Source of the DNA: Lingula anatina | Lineage: Eukaryota; Brachiopoda; Lingulata; Lingulida; Lingulidae | NCBI RefSeq assembly: GCF_001039355.2 | Contig: NW_019776080.1 | Span: 283,207-347,206 of the forward strand | Direction: 5' to 3' | DNA length: 64,000 bases | Part shown: positions 12,201 to 23,876 of the stretch, in pieces | Position numbering within the stretch: position 1 is the first letter of the stretch | How the letters are laid out: every line of letters starts with the position of its first letter | The notes under the pieces: generated by a model | What the model was told of the DNA's origin: nothing | The model's input: only the letters and a program-made list of their open reading frames with translations | Databases searched by the model: none | Translations under genes and position numbers: made by a program

Positions 12201-15200
12201 TATTATCTACCACTGTGCCAAATTTCTTGCTTGTAGGTAAATGTCCCCCATGTACCTTTTTTTATGCACCAAATTTTTGGACTATTAATAAAACCTATGA
12301 CTCAGTGATATTTCTGGTCAAGTGTAACATGTTTTTGGCCTGCTTTGTGTGTGTCATGATCTGGTAATGGGAGGGCTGGTAAATGAAAATAAAAACTGAG
12401 AGCACAACATGTGTATCACACTCCCCAGGGAGGTGAGATCAGTTCGTGATAGAACATACCCGTAATGTAGAGTATAGATAGATATTTTATTTTTGTATAC
12501 TGAATTGTGGGGAGAAGCACAAGAATTAAAGAAAACAACTTTTTTACTTTTTCACAATATCAGCAAGTTGCGCAGTCAAGATGGAATCGGAGTGTAGACA
12601 TATTTACATATATTGCTGGCACATTTGTTTGCCCAAAAGGCTATGACTGATCTGAAACAAAATGTTAATTGAAAAAGTGGCTAATGCCATTGATAAGGAT
12701 AACAGCTTTTATGCTCAACATTTTAACTTTTCATGAAAAAATATAAACACTTGCATTCATGGTCAAAGGTGTGAAGTCCAGGTATTAAAGAGTCTCCACA
12801 CATCAAATTTTGAGTTGTTCAATTTTCCAGAGTGAGCACCTCAAAGATGAAGTAAACAACCTCAGGGAGAAATATCACAGTGCCAACGCCGAGATTGAAG
12901 GTCTACGCCAGTCTCTGGACGAGACCAGGAATAATGGCGACCGGCTGCACAGGGAGAGTGAGATGGTGGTGCAGAACGTGAACACCTGGGTGCAAGAACA
13001 GAAGGCAGCCAACGAGAAACTGGGGGCTAAAATAAGGTGGGTGTGGGTGGGTGAAGGTGTGTGGGGGTATTTAGTATGTGTGTGGGTGCATGGGTGGGTG
13101 GAGCAGTGCGCATGGGTAGTGCTGCTTTGAAAGCTGAATTCATAGCATTGTCTGAATATTTGGATGAACTTATGACTGCTTTGAAAGTGATTAATTTAAT
13201 AGATCTTCATAGGAAAGAAAACTTTTCATTCTTTTGTGGTACAGACTACAAGCCCTCTGCTGGAGACTTTTTTGTGTCAAGCCTTGGGGAAACTAGTCAA
13301 TTTAATAATATATGGAAAATTTATGATGTATAAATGTAAAGTATGCCATATACAGGCAAAATATATTCTGTGTTATGAGTCAGCAAGTGTATTTAGACAT
13401 TTATGCCTTCCATGACATGTATATTTTGCAGGGAACAAAGCAAAGCTCTGGTGAACTTATCAGCAGAAAAAGAGTGAGTAACCATTTTTTTTTTAGTTCA
13501 GTTTTGAATTGTTGTAATATATCATGATACATGCATATGATACAAAACTTAGTACTGGAATTCGATAAACAAAATTTACCCTACTTTGTAACTGTTATGG
13601 TATTGTTTTTTTTATTTTATTTTATTTTACGCTATACAATTATCACAGATGTGTTTTTTTCTGATTTAAATTGGAATTCTGATTTTATCTTGGCCTTAAG
13701 CACCCCCAGACCCCCTGTCATAAAGCTACTGAGCAGTTTCTTCTTGCTTTTTTTCTCACAACCAAAATCATGTCTTTTACCAAAACACCAAGTTTAATGT
13801 AAAATGATTCACAATGTATTCCTGAGCTTACCCTGTGGTCATTGCAGTCACCTCCAGGAGCAGCTCCAGACTCTGCAGAGACAGAATGAAAGCATCAGGA
13901 GGGAGATGGACCAGAAAAGGGTGGACTATGACAAGTGGAAGGTAAGGGACCAAACTGGGACATGGGGATCTTCAAGATTTTTGAAATAAAATATTTGCAA
14001 TTAACCAAAATGACTTTCACAATCTAGAATTGAGATGAAATTTGTAACATGTTAAGGAAATGTACAGCTGTAAGTCAGAAAGTAGGGTGTATAAAAACAG
14101 GATAATAGCCTTGCATGTTTTTTTTTTTTTTTTTATCACTTAGAAGAACACTAGACTTTTATTCTTCTGTTTGAAACTCATGCTTTGATCATGAAAAATA
14201 ACTTGATGTACTCACCATGACTTTTTATAGACCTTGATCCATATTAACCCTGACCTATCTGTTTGACCTTGACCTTTGCAGGCCCTCCAGTCTCATTCCT
14301 CTCACCAGCAGGCCCTGCTGCACCAGCTCAGGAGCAGACTGGAAGAACATGAGTAGGCTGCTTTGAAATCAAATTCTCACGTAACATGTACTGCAGTTTT
14401 CACATATGAAAATTGTCAGTGTTTTCTGTTACATTTCTAGAGGAAAAAATGGAAATAAATACTATTTGTTCATAAGGTTTATCCATCATTTTTTTTAGAA
14501 AAAATCTTAACTCCTGTTACTTACCTGTTTTAACAACCAGACAGAAACTGATAGGTTGACTTAAAAAATGAGATGATTTTTTAAATTAAAAACGATGACA
14601 TTAATTTTCAGAAATGACCAAGACTCAGAAATTCAACAAAAGATAGCCACAATTGAAGATCTCCACAACCGCCTTCGTGCCAATGTAGACAACGTGCAAC
14701 AGCTCAACCAGCAGCTCAACGTCGTGCAAAAAGAAAACATGCGTGTGCGCGCAGATCTCGAGAGGGAGATCGCAGCGCGACAAACTCTACAACTTCAGGT
14801 GGAGAGCAAAGAACAGACCATCCTCAGCCTTCGAGCACAATTAGACACGCGTCACATGGCTTCTTTAGATCACAGTCTGTCGCGCACACCCAGGTCTCCT
14901 CGTGTGCGCGACCTTGATAGACCTCGTGTAGGTAATTATTTGGTACTTTACTCACGAAGGTGCATGACACACGGTTCGGGTGTGTTTGGCATGTAGAAGT
15001 GCAGTGCAGGGTGCTTGTAGTTGTTATGTTATGTTATGATAGAGAGTGCAGTGTAGATGTTGCATAGAAATGCAGCTATGAGATGAGAAACTTTTGGCCA
15101 GCTTTGGCTTCTTGTTGCCAGTTATTTGACAACATATGATGACCTTTTAACATTTATACTTACAGCATGATGATGAAGTTTATTGATGTGTGGATTGAAT

Positions 15201-17005
15201 GTCTTGTGTTTAAATATGAGTATAACAGACACACTTTGGAAGTAACATGTTTGTATTACATTTACTGTTTAAACACAACTAAAATTTAAGTCAGTTTAGA
15301 TGTGTGTAAGTTTAATTGAGTATAAATTAACAGAATTTTGTATAACCTTTGTTTTACTTTGACCACTTAACTGATATTTGTGTTGTGGGTTTAGTTTGTC
15401 TTATTTAAGTTCATGTTGTGTCTCTTAATATAGTGTAATAATGCATGTTCAGTGTCACACTGTATGTTGTGTCTCTCACATACCGTGTAATAATGCATGT
15501 TCAGTGTCACACAGAACTTATTGGACTTCAATGCACACTTACCCCTGTATTGGTATAATGCTTTGTATCTGGTGTAATGCTGCTGAAGTAACGCAAAGAA
15601 CACCAGGATGCTGAGCTGACAAATCCACAACATCAAGGAGGCAAAACAATTTCTCTTCCCTTGACTCTACATTCCCTCCCACCCACCCATGCTAGAGGGC
15701 TAATCTCAGGCTAGTCTAGTGATGCCCAAATGCCTTAGATTCCATGCTACAGTTGTAGAGATGCTTGCACTAGAACTAGCTGTGTGCAGTACCGTACTGC
15801 GGATACGATACTTAACTCTCATTTGTTTTTTCTCTTTCCACAGGAGCCTATCAGTCTGTCTGATTCAGCCTATGTTTCCCATTCACAGCTAGACAGAGAC
15901 AGCAGCTCGGCAGTACATGTAGATAGGGTATGTGGGGTTTGCTTTACTCTGTCAGTGGTGTTGCATGTCCATAGAGGAGTTTCACATTGAAGGATGGGCA
16001 CTGTAATCTGAATGATAAAAATAATTTGGCAGACTGTTTTAAACTGTTGAATATTTATTTATTTTTGAAAATTGTTTTAAAAGAATTGAGCACATTGATT
16101 ATGCATTAGTGGAATTCAATTGAAATAAATTTGATATTTTTTAGTTCTATTAATTTTATTATTATTGATGTTATTGTTGTTTAAAAAACTGATTTTGTAG
16201 CCATTGTTTTCTTTTCATTTTCTGCAGCCAAGTAGAGATAGAAGTGCACTGAGTAGAACAATAGAATACACTGGACGAAATGACCACCTCATAGGACGTA
16301 GTGACCACCGCACTGGACATAGTGACCCTCACACTTTAGACAAATCCTATTGGATTAATAGAGTAGGAGAGGTAGGGGATGTAGACCATATAAACAGTCT
16401 GTGACTAAAATTCTTAAGCCTGCTGGACTTTCGAGACACCAAAGTGTGAGAATCTCTGCCCAAAGCAAAAATAGTGACTGGTAACTGAAAAAATATTAGA
16501 AAATTATACTGAGCTGGCTTTATTTTTACTAGCATTGGACATGGGGACAGCGGATGACACTGCAGATTGCTTGAGAACGCACAATTCGTAATACATGTGC
16601 GTAACCCCGTACATGCACTCATTGAGGCCTTTATTGTTAGATGTTTTTCTTTTGTTTATAAAAAGTTGATACACAATGGATCCATGGCATTTGGAAAATT
16701 AAGAAGACCCCAAGATATAAAAATTGACTTTTGCATAAATATGTGTCAGCAATTAGAAACCAGACATTTTTTTTGCAGAGGCTAAATTCATTCAGCTCGT
16801 GTTGCTTAGTAGATATGAACAAGGAACAGAAGACCACGGCTATGTTTTCCTTCTCATCTTTTCAAAAGTTAATATTTTTTATGTTTTTTTTTTCCTTCAG
16901 CTTTCACTGCAGCTACAGCAGAGCAGTGAGTACTGGTCAGACAAAGTGCGGGAACTTACCTCACGCCAAGATCTCTCCCATACTGAGGCTCCGGCTCCCA
17001 GGTAG
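1847..17005 (+). CDS. Large heptad-repeat coiled-coil protein, 5' end outside the window (tentatively PMFBP1-like)
   Basis: Spliced CDS, all introns GT-AG. Exons: 1847-1909, 2140-2382, 2733-2963, 3481-3795, 4067-4234, 4551-4696, 5084-5180, 5601-5684, 6076-6159, 7039-7374, 7658-7825, 8113-8280 (both repeated after the gap at 9292-9459 and 9747-9914), 10334-10417, 10859-11026, 11248-11331, 11945-12112, 12831-13036, 13432-13473, 13848-13941, 14282-14352, 14612-14927, 15844-15927, 16228-16371, 16901-17005 (stop at 17003). The product is almost wholly Glu/Gln/Lys/Leu-rich coiled coil. It ends in a Ser/Asp/Arg-rich, non-coiled tail. No catalytic domain is visible, so a structural role (cytoskeletal, ciliary or sperm) is inference. 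The segment NVNTWVQEQKAANEKLG near 12977 recalls the sperm-tail protein PMFBP1, but that is memory of the family, not an alignment. The 14282-14352 exon uses a weak donor (GA|GTAGGC). Confidence 0.85.
3957..4096 (+). repeat. Tandem duplication of a splice acceptor and exon start
   Basis: Two units of about 69 bp lie in tandem (about 3957-4027 and 4028-4096). The second holds the working acceptor (TTTCAG) and the first codons of the exon at 4067 (NSKVDQVRQ). The first unit keeps the coding similarity (NSKVNQIRQ), but its acceptor AG has become AA/AT. Confidence 0.7.
5273..5355. repeat. (GT)n and (AG)n microsatellites in an intron
   Basis: A GT run (about 5273-5306) is followed by a GA run (about 5331-5355), just after the exon ending at 5180. 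Confidence 0.9.
5601..12112 (+). CDS. Coiled-coil gene, 28-codon modular exon block
   Basis: Nine distinct exons of 84, 84, 336, 168, 168, 84, 168, 84 and 168 nt encode 448 residues, exactly 16 x 28. Every junction is phase 0. Each 28-residue unit has hydrophobic residues at 1, 8, 11 and 15, usually Glu at 5, 14 and 28, Ala/Leu at 18, and Asn or Tyr at 22. Positions 1, 4, 8, 11, 15, 18, 22 and 25 form the a/d core of four heptads. Several units carry Cys at position 25 (for example YRDC, YRSC, NKDC). The 168-nt exons at 7658 and 8113 recur after the sequence gap, probably as an assembly artefact. Confidence 0.85.
7407..7467. repeat. (ATT)n microsatellite
   Basis: About 20 ATT units lie in the intron after the exon ending at 7374. 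A shorter ATT tract (7629-7652) sits directly before the next splice acceptor and differs in length from its second copy (9257-9286). Confidence 0.9.
8476..9206. other. Assembly gap (731 Ns) between overlapping contigs
   Basis: The sequence left of the gap ends in GCTGAAGAAT. The same sequence recurs at about 10100-10109 and continues there. The sequence right of the gap begins at a point equal to 7578. The two contig ends therefore overlap by about 0.9 kb, and the true distance is negative. Confidence 0.9.
9292..9914 (+). CDS. Repeated copy of two coiled-coil exons after the gap
   Basis: Exons 9292-9459 and 9747-9914 match 7658-7825 and 8113-8280, and the flanking intron sequence matches too. 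The repeat spans 7578-8475 against 9207-10109 and ends exactly at the N run. The (ATT)n tract before the acceptor is longer here. This is best read as the other haplotype of the same exons. A transcript model across the scaffold would gain a false 112 residues. Confidence 0.8.
12831..14927 (+). CDS. Coiled-coil gene, C-terminal coiled-coil exons (5 exons, mixed phases)
   Basis: Exons 12831-13036, 13432-13473, 13848-13941, 14282-14352 and 14612-14927. Here the regular phase-0, 28-codon pattern ends. Three of the junctions split codons, each restored exactly by the next exon: AG|G, GA|T and GA|A. The last exon leaves the coiled coil for an Arg/Ser/Pro/Asp-rich stretch (RTPRSPRVRDLDRPR). Its donor must be GTAGGT after 14927, because the neighbouring GTAATT would put the next exon out of frame. 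Confidence 0.8.
15844..17005 (+). CDS. Coiled-coil gene, final three exons (first haplotype copy)
   Basis: Exons 15844-15927 (28 codons, Ser/Asp-rich), 16228-16371 (48 codons) and 16901-17005 (34 codons plus TAG). The middle exon holds three 7-residue units, GRNDHLI, GRSDHRT and GHSDPHT. The final exon returns to amphipathic helix (LSLQLQQSSEYW) and ends in APAPR-stop. In the second copy the change just before the stop is synonymous (CCC/CCA, Pro), which supports this reading frame to the end. Confidence 0.8.
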
Positions 17006-19600
17006 CAGAACTTCTAGAACACGCAGAAGACAACGGCCAAAGGAAGGGAAGTGCATCACAGAAGAACACGCCCCTGTTCCAAAGCCATGTTGAAGTTGCA
17101 AATGTTCTTAAGATCAAGGCTTCACATTTCCTGTCATATATGCAGGTCAAGCAGTGAGCAGGAGTCGCAACTTTGCTGCACATGTGCCACCATTTCACAA
17201 TACTCACCATCTCAGGGATCTTTGTTCAGAGACAGAGGGATCTGGGTCTCAGGAGACTGCTCAGTTTTTTGTAATATCTGGACAGAGTTTCTCAAGATCT
17301 CAGAGCTCTTGGAATTCAGCTGATACTCAAGATCATCAGTGTTATTCTAGGTAGCAACAGCGCCATCTATCTCCAATCAGTCACCATAGGGCACTTAGCA
17401 CAGCCACACTGACTGCAGAAAACACTGTGTTACATGCAATAATATAGCAGTTTTTTTTTTTTTTTTTTAATGTGACACTATTGTCAAAAGCAGACTAATA
17501 TTTAGCCATAGTTTGAAGGTTGTCAGTCGTATACTGTCTACTAGCTTGAATGGGAACACATTTGATGAGGTTGACTTGAAGGAAGGACTTGTGAGACCAC
17601 ATGGGACTATCTTGGGTTCCAAATTTGAGGCTCAAAACTGCACTCAATATTGATTTTGTTTTCATCGTATATGAAAGCCTTTTATGTGCAGAACGTCATT
17701 CATAAATTCTCGCGTTATTTCAGCCAGCCAGTGGAAGGTGAAATATCGATTCCTCCATTTATACAGCATTTTTTCACAAAATTTGTCATTGTCATTGGAA
17801 GTTTGCTCAAGACATGTTCTGTCAATTCTCATTGAGGTATTTCATGGACATTAGATTTACAGACTTTCTTTTCTATTCATTCTATACTGGGCTGCTCTGA
17901 TCTGCAATGATACTGAAGTATTCATGTGTACATATCACTAGTAGTGTGTAGAAATGTTCATCAAGGCAAAAAGAATTTCATATTTCATTTTTGTGCTGGT
18001 GGAGGCAAATTAGTATTTATGAAAGAATACAACCAGCAGGATCTTGGAAGAGTGATGCATTTTGGTAAAGAGAACTCATTTGGAATGTTGTTAATTAAGC
18101 AATATTTGTAATTATAGAAATTTTACAAGATGTCATTTGTAAATAGAGCACTAATTCCCCCGTCATTCCAGGATGTAAGTATAATACAGGTATTCAGGCT
18201 GATGTTGACCACTGTGAATAGGCTTCCTGGTGTTGTCCAGCACTTCAAGATGGTGCCCCTTGACCGCATTCAAGTTTGTGATCACCCTCATTATTTATGG
18301 TTATGACTCGGATCTTTTAAATGGGGAGAAATGTCCATCTTCCAGGTGCATTATTTTGGAATGGAAATATATTTCTTTATTGCACTTGTGGTGCTTTTTC
18401 TGTGTAGAATAGAACGATAAGGTAGCCTGGTTTTCAATTCTGATGCTACCTCTCAATAGAAATGTTCTAATTTTAGGAATTTTGATTTAAACAAAATGAA
18501 ACAAAATACATCATCTGTAAAAAAAAATTACATTTTTCTCATTGAAAAGATTTAGCCATTGCCTTACTTTTACATCAAATTCAGATATATTATTCCATCT
18601 TTATTTCAACCTATCATTGTTTTTTTTCTTCTTCTTCTTGTGTGATGTTAGTGTTTTTGTTTATTATTTTAAAATTTATTAATGTGAAGATAAGTACATA
18701 CCCAGAAGAGTAAGGGGTAGTTCAAAATGTTTTTATTTCCCCCATACTAGAAGCATTGTTTGTTATGTGCATTTTATCAAGGTGTTTCCGTCCATTGTTT
18801 TGGTTATTCCAGTGAACGAATCAGTTCGAATGATCCCGTGGATCCTGTATTATTTGTCGTAATGTGGAAGACTGTAGGTTAATTTATTTTTAAGCATAAA
18901 ACTGTGAATTTATGTTGAGTACATGAATCATCATTTTGAATTTGTTCATCTTCTAGTCACTTTTAAGCTTTATTTCTAAATGTAACTTGGGGATATTTGA
19001 GGTTGTGCTTTCATTAATTTTAAGTTGAATAACATTTTTCTTTGGTATTAACAACCATTTTTGTTACGTAGATATGTATTTTTATGTTTTATCCGTACTT
19101 AACCAATAAATTTTTGAGAAAGCAAATATATACATACTCATCATGTAATGAATTTGTAAAGCATGTAAATGTCATATTGGCGCACTGTTTTGTTAGTCAC
19201 CAAGTCTAGAGTCACTGTTGTACAGGTTATCTGTATGGTACAGGCTCTTCACTAACTCAGCCGAGGAGTATGTAGTACCTATTGAAGTATTTGAAAGCTG
19301 TACAGTACAGGTTTTTTTTTTACCCAATAAATGGTAATGCACTAAAAAATTACTGACAATCCTGATTTAAGCTTTACAGCCAGGCCTACCAAAGTTTCTA
19401 TGTTAGTTTAGCAGTCTGAATGTCAGGGTTGTTGATGTAGATAGGAGTAATTTAATGTCATACATGCCTTTCATTGTGGACTAAGATGCAGTGTTGGGAA
19501 GCTGCATAAATAGTTAATTATGGGTGATACTTTGATGTGATGCCCCAAAAAACAACTGTTTTGTACCATATTTATTTTGTCAAATAAATAAACATTTTAC
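17006..19600 (+). other. Probable 3' UTR of the coiled-coil gene
   Basis: About 2.6 kb of AT-rich sequence without convincing long ORFs, conserved in the second copy (27619-30175). AATAAA signals occur near 19105, 19325 and 19583. On the minus strand, the region at 19611-19620 supplies AATAAA for MRPL36, so the two genes converge here. An extra C-terminal exon could start after the acceptor at 17141-17145. Confidence 0.55.
17146..17354 (+). CDS. Possible alternative last exon of the coiled-coil gene
   Basis: After a CAG acceptor (17143-17145) an open frame reads AVSRSRNFAAHVPPFH and stays open to a TAG at 17352. It has a plausible Ser-rich tail composition and is present in the second copy with few changes. 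A separate open frame (VAELLEHAEDN) also follows the main stop. No combination of donors joins these in frame to the 16901 exon without an unusual splice, so this stays a candidate only. Confidence 0.25.
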
Positions 19601-20230
19601 ACTGAAATTCTTTATTTATTTACAATCATATGAATGTTTTGACAGCCAGTCACCCTGCAAAATTTGTGTCAATTTGGAAGTCGGTATAAAAGTGCATAAT
19701 TTTTAAAGATACTAAACAGGTTTTTCTACTTTTGAGGCATAGGTAAAAAAATATAAAAAGGCAATTTACTTATTTTACCGCCATTACACAAAAGGCAGAA
19801 AACAATCGATTTTGCCATCTGTAGAGGCTTTGTTTCAACCAGAACCGTCTTGGAAGATTATCATCTTGTAATTACATGCAAAATACCCTCTTTTATTCTC
19901 ACAATTACACCATGGCATTTTTTGCATGCAATTTTCACCCCAGTCCATTTCAAGTGTAGAGATCTTGGTAAGAAAGTTACAGAATGCATTTGCATGTAAA
20001 ACGCTGTTTTTACCAAGACAAATGGCTGTCAATTTATTATCAGAACTAGCAGTATTCCTCTTTGACATATGCCAAGTAACTTTTACCTACACGAGTCCAG
20101 TGTCGAGCTTGACAGGAAATTAGACAATTTTTCAGTTTATAATGGCTCCTGTGATTTCAATCAAATGCCTAAAATTCCCAGATTCCACATACTGAAATTA
20201 ATTTTTTTTTTAATTACCGTGTGACTTCTA

Positions 20231-20839
20231 TCATTTTGGGACTCTTGTGTGCCACATCAGCTTATATTTGGCCATTTTCTGCATTTGTCTATGTCTGGTG
20301 AACGTACGGCAGTCCACCTGCAGCCTCCCGTGGCGCCTCACGAAGTAACAATCTTTGCATCTCCGTTTTAAAGAGACCTTCACCTTGTAATTTGCCGCCT
20401 GGGTCAACCTCCCAGAGTGAACAGCTAGGAGATTTGATGACAATGTTGATTTCGGCGAAAAAGCTCGTGTCACTTTTGTGCCTTGACCACTGGTTATACT
20501 AGTATTTAATAATCCAGTAATATTTCTGGAGATAGTTCTCTGAAGCACAGGGTTTGGAGTGAAGGTTTGTTCAGCATTTAACACGGACTGAGACAAAACA
20601 TAATATTTAGCATGAAAATTTGTGAAAAAAGTCCTTGTCTGCCCTGCCAAAGTCAAAGGCCCAGGAAAGAACTTGAGGAAACCACTGTCATGCCTTGCAG
20701 TCTGAGATGCTGGACGGAGTCCTACTTGTACTGCGCCAAATTGCTGTGGGGTGAACCTTGCGACCGATGAAGCATATCTCAGTGCTGTACCAAGTGCTGA
20801 TGTAACCTTTCTAGAGTTAAAAAATCGAGGAACAAGCAT
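20231..20839 (-). CDS. MRPL36: Mitochondrial large-subunit ribosomal protein bL36m (copy A)
   Basis: The single coding exon encodes 202 residues. The C-terminal 50 residues are a ribosomal L36 domain: KVKVSLKRRCKDCYFVRR, then VDC and RHRQ. This gives the Cys-x2-Cys, Cys, His zinc ribbon typical of L36. The N-terminal 150 residues are Arg/Ser/Thr/Phe-rich without acidic clusters, as in a mitochondrial presequence plus extension. Human MRPL36 is about half this length. The ATG at 20839 lies just after a minus-strand acceptor (TTTCAG at about 20853-20858). An upstream donor (AG|GTAAGT at 21618) implies a 5' UTR intron of about 766 bp. It is divergently paired with NDUFS6. The product acts in the mitoribosome large subunit. 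Confidence 0.92.
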   Translation of the reverse strand: MLVPRFFNSRKVTSALGTALRYASSVARFTPQQFGAVQVGLRPASQTARHDSGFLKFFPGPLTLAGQTRTFFTNFHAKYYVLSQSVLNAEQTFTPNPVLQRTISRNITGLLNTSITSGQGTKVTRAFSPKSTLSSNLLAVHSGRLTQAANYKVKVSLKRRCKDCYFVRRHGRLQVDCRTFTRHRQMQKMAKYKLMWHTRVPK

Positions 20840-21618
20840 TTTTCATCTGCAGCTGAAATCAAATGAGTGGAAAAATTAAATGACAAATTAACTTCCTTAT
20901 AGTAAAAACAAACTGTCAAACAAATGTCATGAAAAAATACTGAATGAGCTCATTTTAGGGAGGTCAGGTCAACTTTGGAAGTAACACTGATATCATTCAA
21001 ATTAATATTATCTGACAGAAAAATTATGAGCTTTACAAAACATTTTAAGTGTTGAAAATCATGCAAGCTAATCAGAAGTTATTAAATTTACAAGAATGCA
21101 AGTCGGCCACAAAATTTTGTGTTGTATGCAATTTGAAATTTTCTGGTCAGTTACACTATGGCTATAGCTATATCCCGAGAGGAATCTGCCAAGATATAAT
21201 TTTCTGGGATTTATCCATTATTTCCATGGCAACTTTTGCCAAATGTCAATAGTAATCAATACTATTTTCTATTTTTCAACTGTAAGGCTTCAAAAGTTAG
21301 ATTTTTTTTCTTTTTTTAGGGCTGTGTGAGTGGCGTGACCTGGCCTACTCATTTTGTCTCCTGTCGCATTTTTAAAAAAATTGTAGCCCTAATTATCAGC
21401 CTCGAGCACCCCTATTTTCGTTTTCAGTACAAATTACCCATTGTCCATCTATATAACTAACAGAATAAAAAGTAGCAGGAAAATTTGAGACAAAACTCAG
21501 ACCATGATCATTCGTGACCAGCCAAAAGGGGAACAAGCCAGCAACATGTGCTAGCAAATAATACAATAGATAATTCGGAAAATGTTTCTATTCATATGGT
21601 TTTGCAGCTTTGACTTAC

Positions 21619-21753
21619 CTTGTGGTTGCACAATAAACTGGAAAGTGGCTGTCTCTCTAAGAATTACCTTAATTTATTAACACAAGCCAAAGTGAAACAG
21701 TTCGACCGGAAGTATTAGATATTGCGCATGTGTAACTAGTTTTAAAGATGGCG
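21619..21753. promoter_or_regulatory. Bidirectional MRPL36/NDUFS6 promoter (copy A)
   Basis: The stretch lies between the predicted MRPL36 5' UTR exon (from 21619, minus) and the NDUFS6 start. It holds ACCGGAAGT (21705-21713, ETS/GABP-type), TGCGCATGTG (21723-21732, close to the NRF-1 site) and AAGATGGCG (21745-21753, YY1-type, over the NDUFS6 ATG). This motif set is typical of animal nuclear genes for mitochondrial proteins. There is no TATA box at the usual distance. Confidence 0.65.
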
Positions 21754-23876
21754 TTACGGCACACGAAGATCATCTTTCGGGGTTTATTTAGAAAAAGTTC
21801 AAAAGCAAATCCAGCAGCTATAGCAAATTTACCTAGAATTGATCCTAAACCATCAACTAACCCAGCAGTTGTCGAAGAATATTTGAAGAAACCAGAAGAT
21901 GTCGTAACACACACAGGACAGGTAATATTTTGTTTGTTCTCGTCGTAAGACGAAAAGCAACTTGTACATTGTAAGACTTACCAGTGTGTTATTCTATAAA
22001 ATGGTTGACAGTTTACTACCAGCATTGTTAAGCATAATTGACTTACCTCCGTCAGAAAAAAAGCCAACAGACCTCTGAGACTTCAAACCTGACAGTCATT
22101 CGGCATAATAATATGTTTTCTACCTCATACAGTGAGACATTGAGACAGTCAGTAACATGCCAAGGACTTTTATACTAGTAGGCGGGGAGGAAAAACATGC
22201 ACGACTTGACTGTGTGCGCAAAATTTGACAATCTGTGGCAACCTCAGTCGCAATGAGGTTGCCATAGGTTTTAAAGTGGTCACATAAGGTTGCTAACAGG
22301 TCGCAAGGGATCGATGACACATGAAGGCCATTTTTTTGTGCACCGACAACCAGTGGAACTGAAGATAGAAATATGGGTATCCTAAAGGTTGCCTATCGGT
22401 CATTTCTTGGTTGTCAGTTTATCCTTCTTCTCCAGAAGTGCCCCCCCCCTCCCCCCTCCTCCTGGCTTCACTTGACTGGTTATATTTGAACACTGGCTGA
22501 TTTGCTCCATCCAGTGTTGTTCTTTAAGTCTGAAAAAAAATTAAGAAATGGGGGAATTTACCAGTTCCAGAAGATGAATAAATGTTTATTTCTAGCCAAT
22601 GATTATGAAAAATATGCAATATAGGGAATAAATCTTCTGACGGCACATTTTTTACTATATGAGGTACACATTTTTTATTTTTTATTTTCATGCCAGAAAT
22701 GGGAAGCAGATGACTATAGGATGTCGAGATATCTCGTAGCAGACAAACAGGTTAGTGGTGCATTTATTGAGTGAGATGTTCTTTTTTTTCTTTTCTTTTT
22801 ATTTTAAAAAATCTAAATCTTCCAATCTCTGATAATACACATAATAGTTGTTAATGTAATAACTTATCTTTTGAATCATTAATTTCGTTTTTGTGGCTCA
22901 TTTCAGCTTAATTTAACACCAGTTTAGAAGACATTCATCATGAAAACAAATTTTATAACAAGCCTAGCAAAGTCGTCAGCAAAGTGTTAAAACCAGCAAA
23001 CAGTAGCAGTGCAACAATCTATGCCATGTAATACTAATTTACAGGCAAATAATTTGTTTATAACATCCATGTTTTTCTTATAGGTTAATGTGTAAAAAAA
23101 ACCTTGTCCTTTTACCCAATCCATCCAAGCCAAGAAAGAACTTCCTTACAAACAACTAGGATAGGCTTGTCATTTATTTCATTCATGTTTACTTTCTGAC
23201 CAGGTTAACAAGCAGTGGGCAATTAATCTGATTGATGAAATCCCACCCCAAGCTTGCAAAGATAGAGTTGTATCGTGCGATGGAGGAGGAGGGCCCCTAG
23301 GACATCCAAAAGTTTACATTAACTTGGTAAGAATATGGTGGTATCCTTGCAGAGCATGACTAGTACCTAGAATCCAACTTGCACTAGAAGTCCTAACAAA
23401 CGCTACAGATTTTTTTGAGGTAAAGATGTGAAAAAATGATATTTCTGCAAAAGATGAAAGAGAGTGTAAAAGCTGTGCTTTAATTTGAATATTCCCATTT
23501 TTGATAGCCCCGCATGGACATATTTTAATAATTTTCAACAAGCACTATTCAGGCTTTTATTTCCTTTTCATGTATTAATTAATTGTATAAGGGTCATATG
23601 ACGCGTATCAAACTATTACATTGTCTTATATACATTGCACTTGTATGTTTGTACAGTATAAAAGTTTTGTCATAGTTTTATGAGTAAAGTGTGAATGGCA
23701 TTACCCATGTCCTTTTTTCTTGTGTTTCTTGTCCTTACATGATTTTTATGTTTATATACTAATATAACATGAAGAACCAATTTTATATAATTTTCTTATT
23801 TCAGGATCAGCCCGGTAACCACTCTTGCAACTATTGCGGACTGCGGTTTTATTTAGATCACGATCACCATCATTAA
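21748..23876 (+). CDS. NDUFS6: NADH:ubiquinone oxidoreductase subunit S6 (copy A)
   Basis: Four coding exons: 21748-21921, 22697-22750, 23204-23326 and 23805-23876, all phase 0, 140 residues. The first exon gives a basic mitochondrial presequence. Exons 3-4 form the zf-CHCC domain: [17 protein letters not shown] followed by [11 protein letters not shown], with the Cys, His, Cys, Cys zinc ligands of this family, and a His-rich end (DHDHHH). In complex I the subunit sits in the matrix arm and binds zinc. AATAAA signals follow near 24217 and 24289. The start ATG overlaps an AAGATGGCG (YY1-like) motif. Confidence 0.95.
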
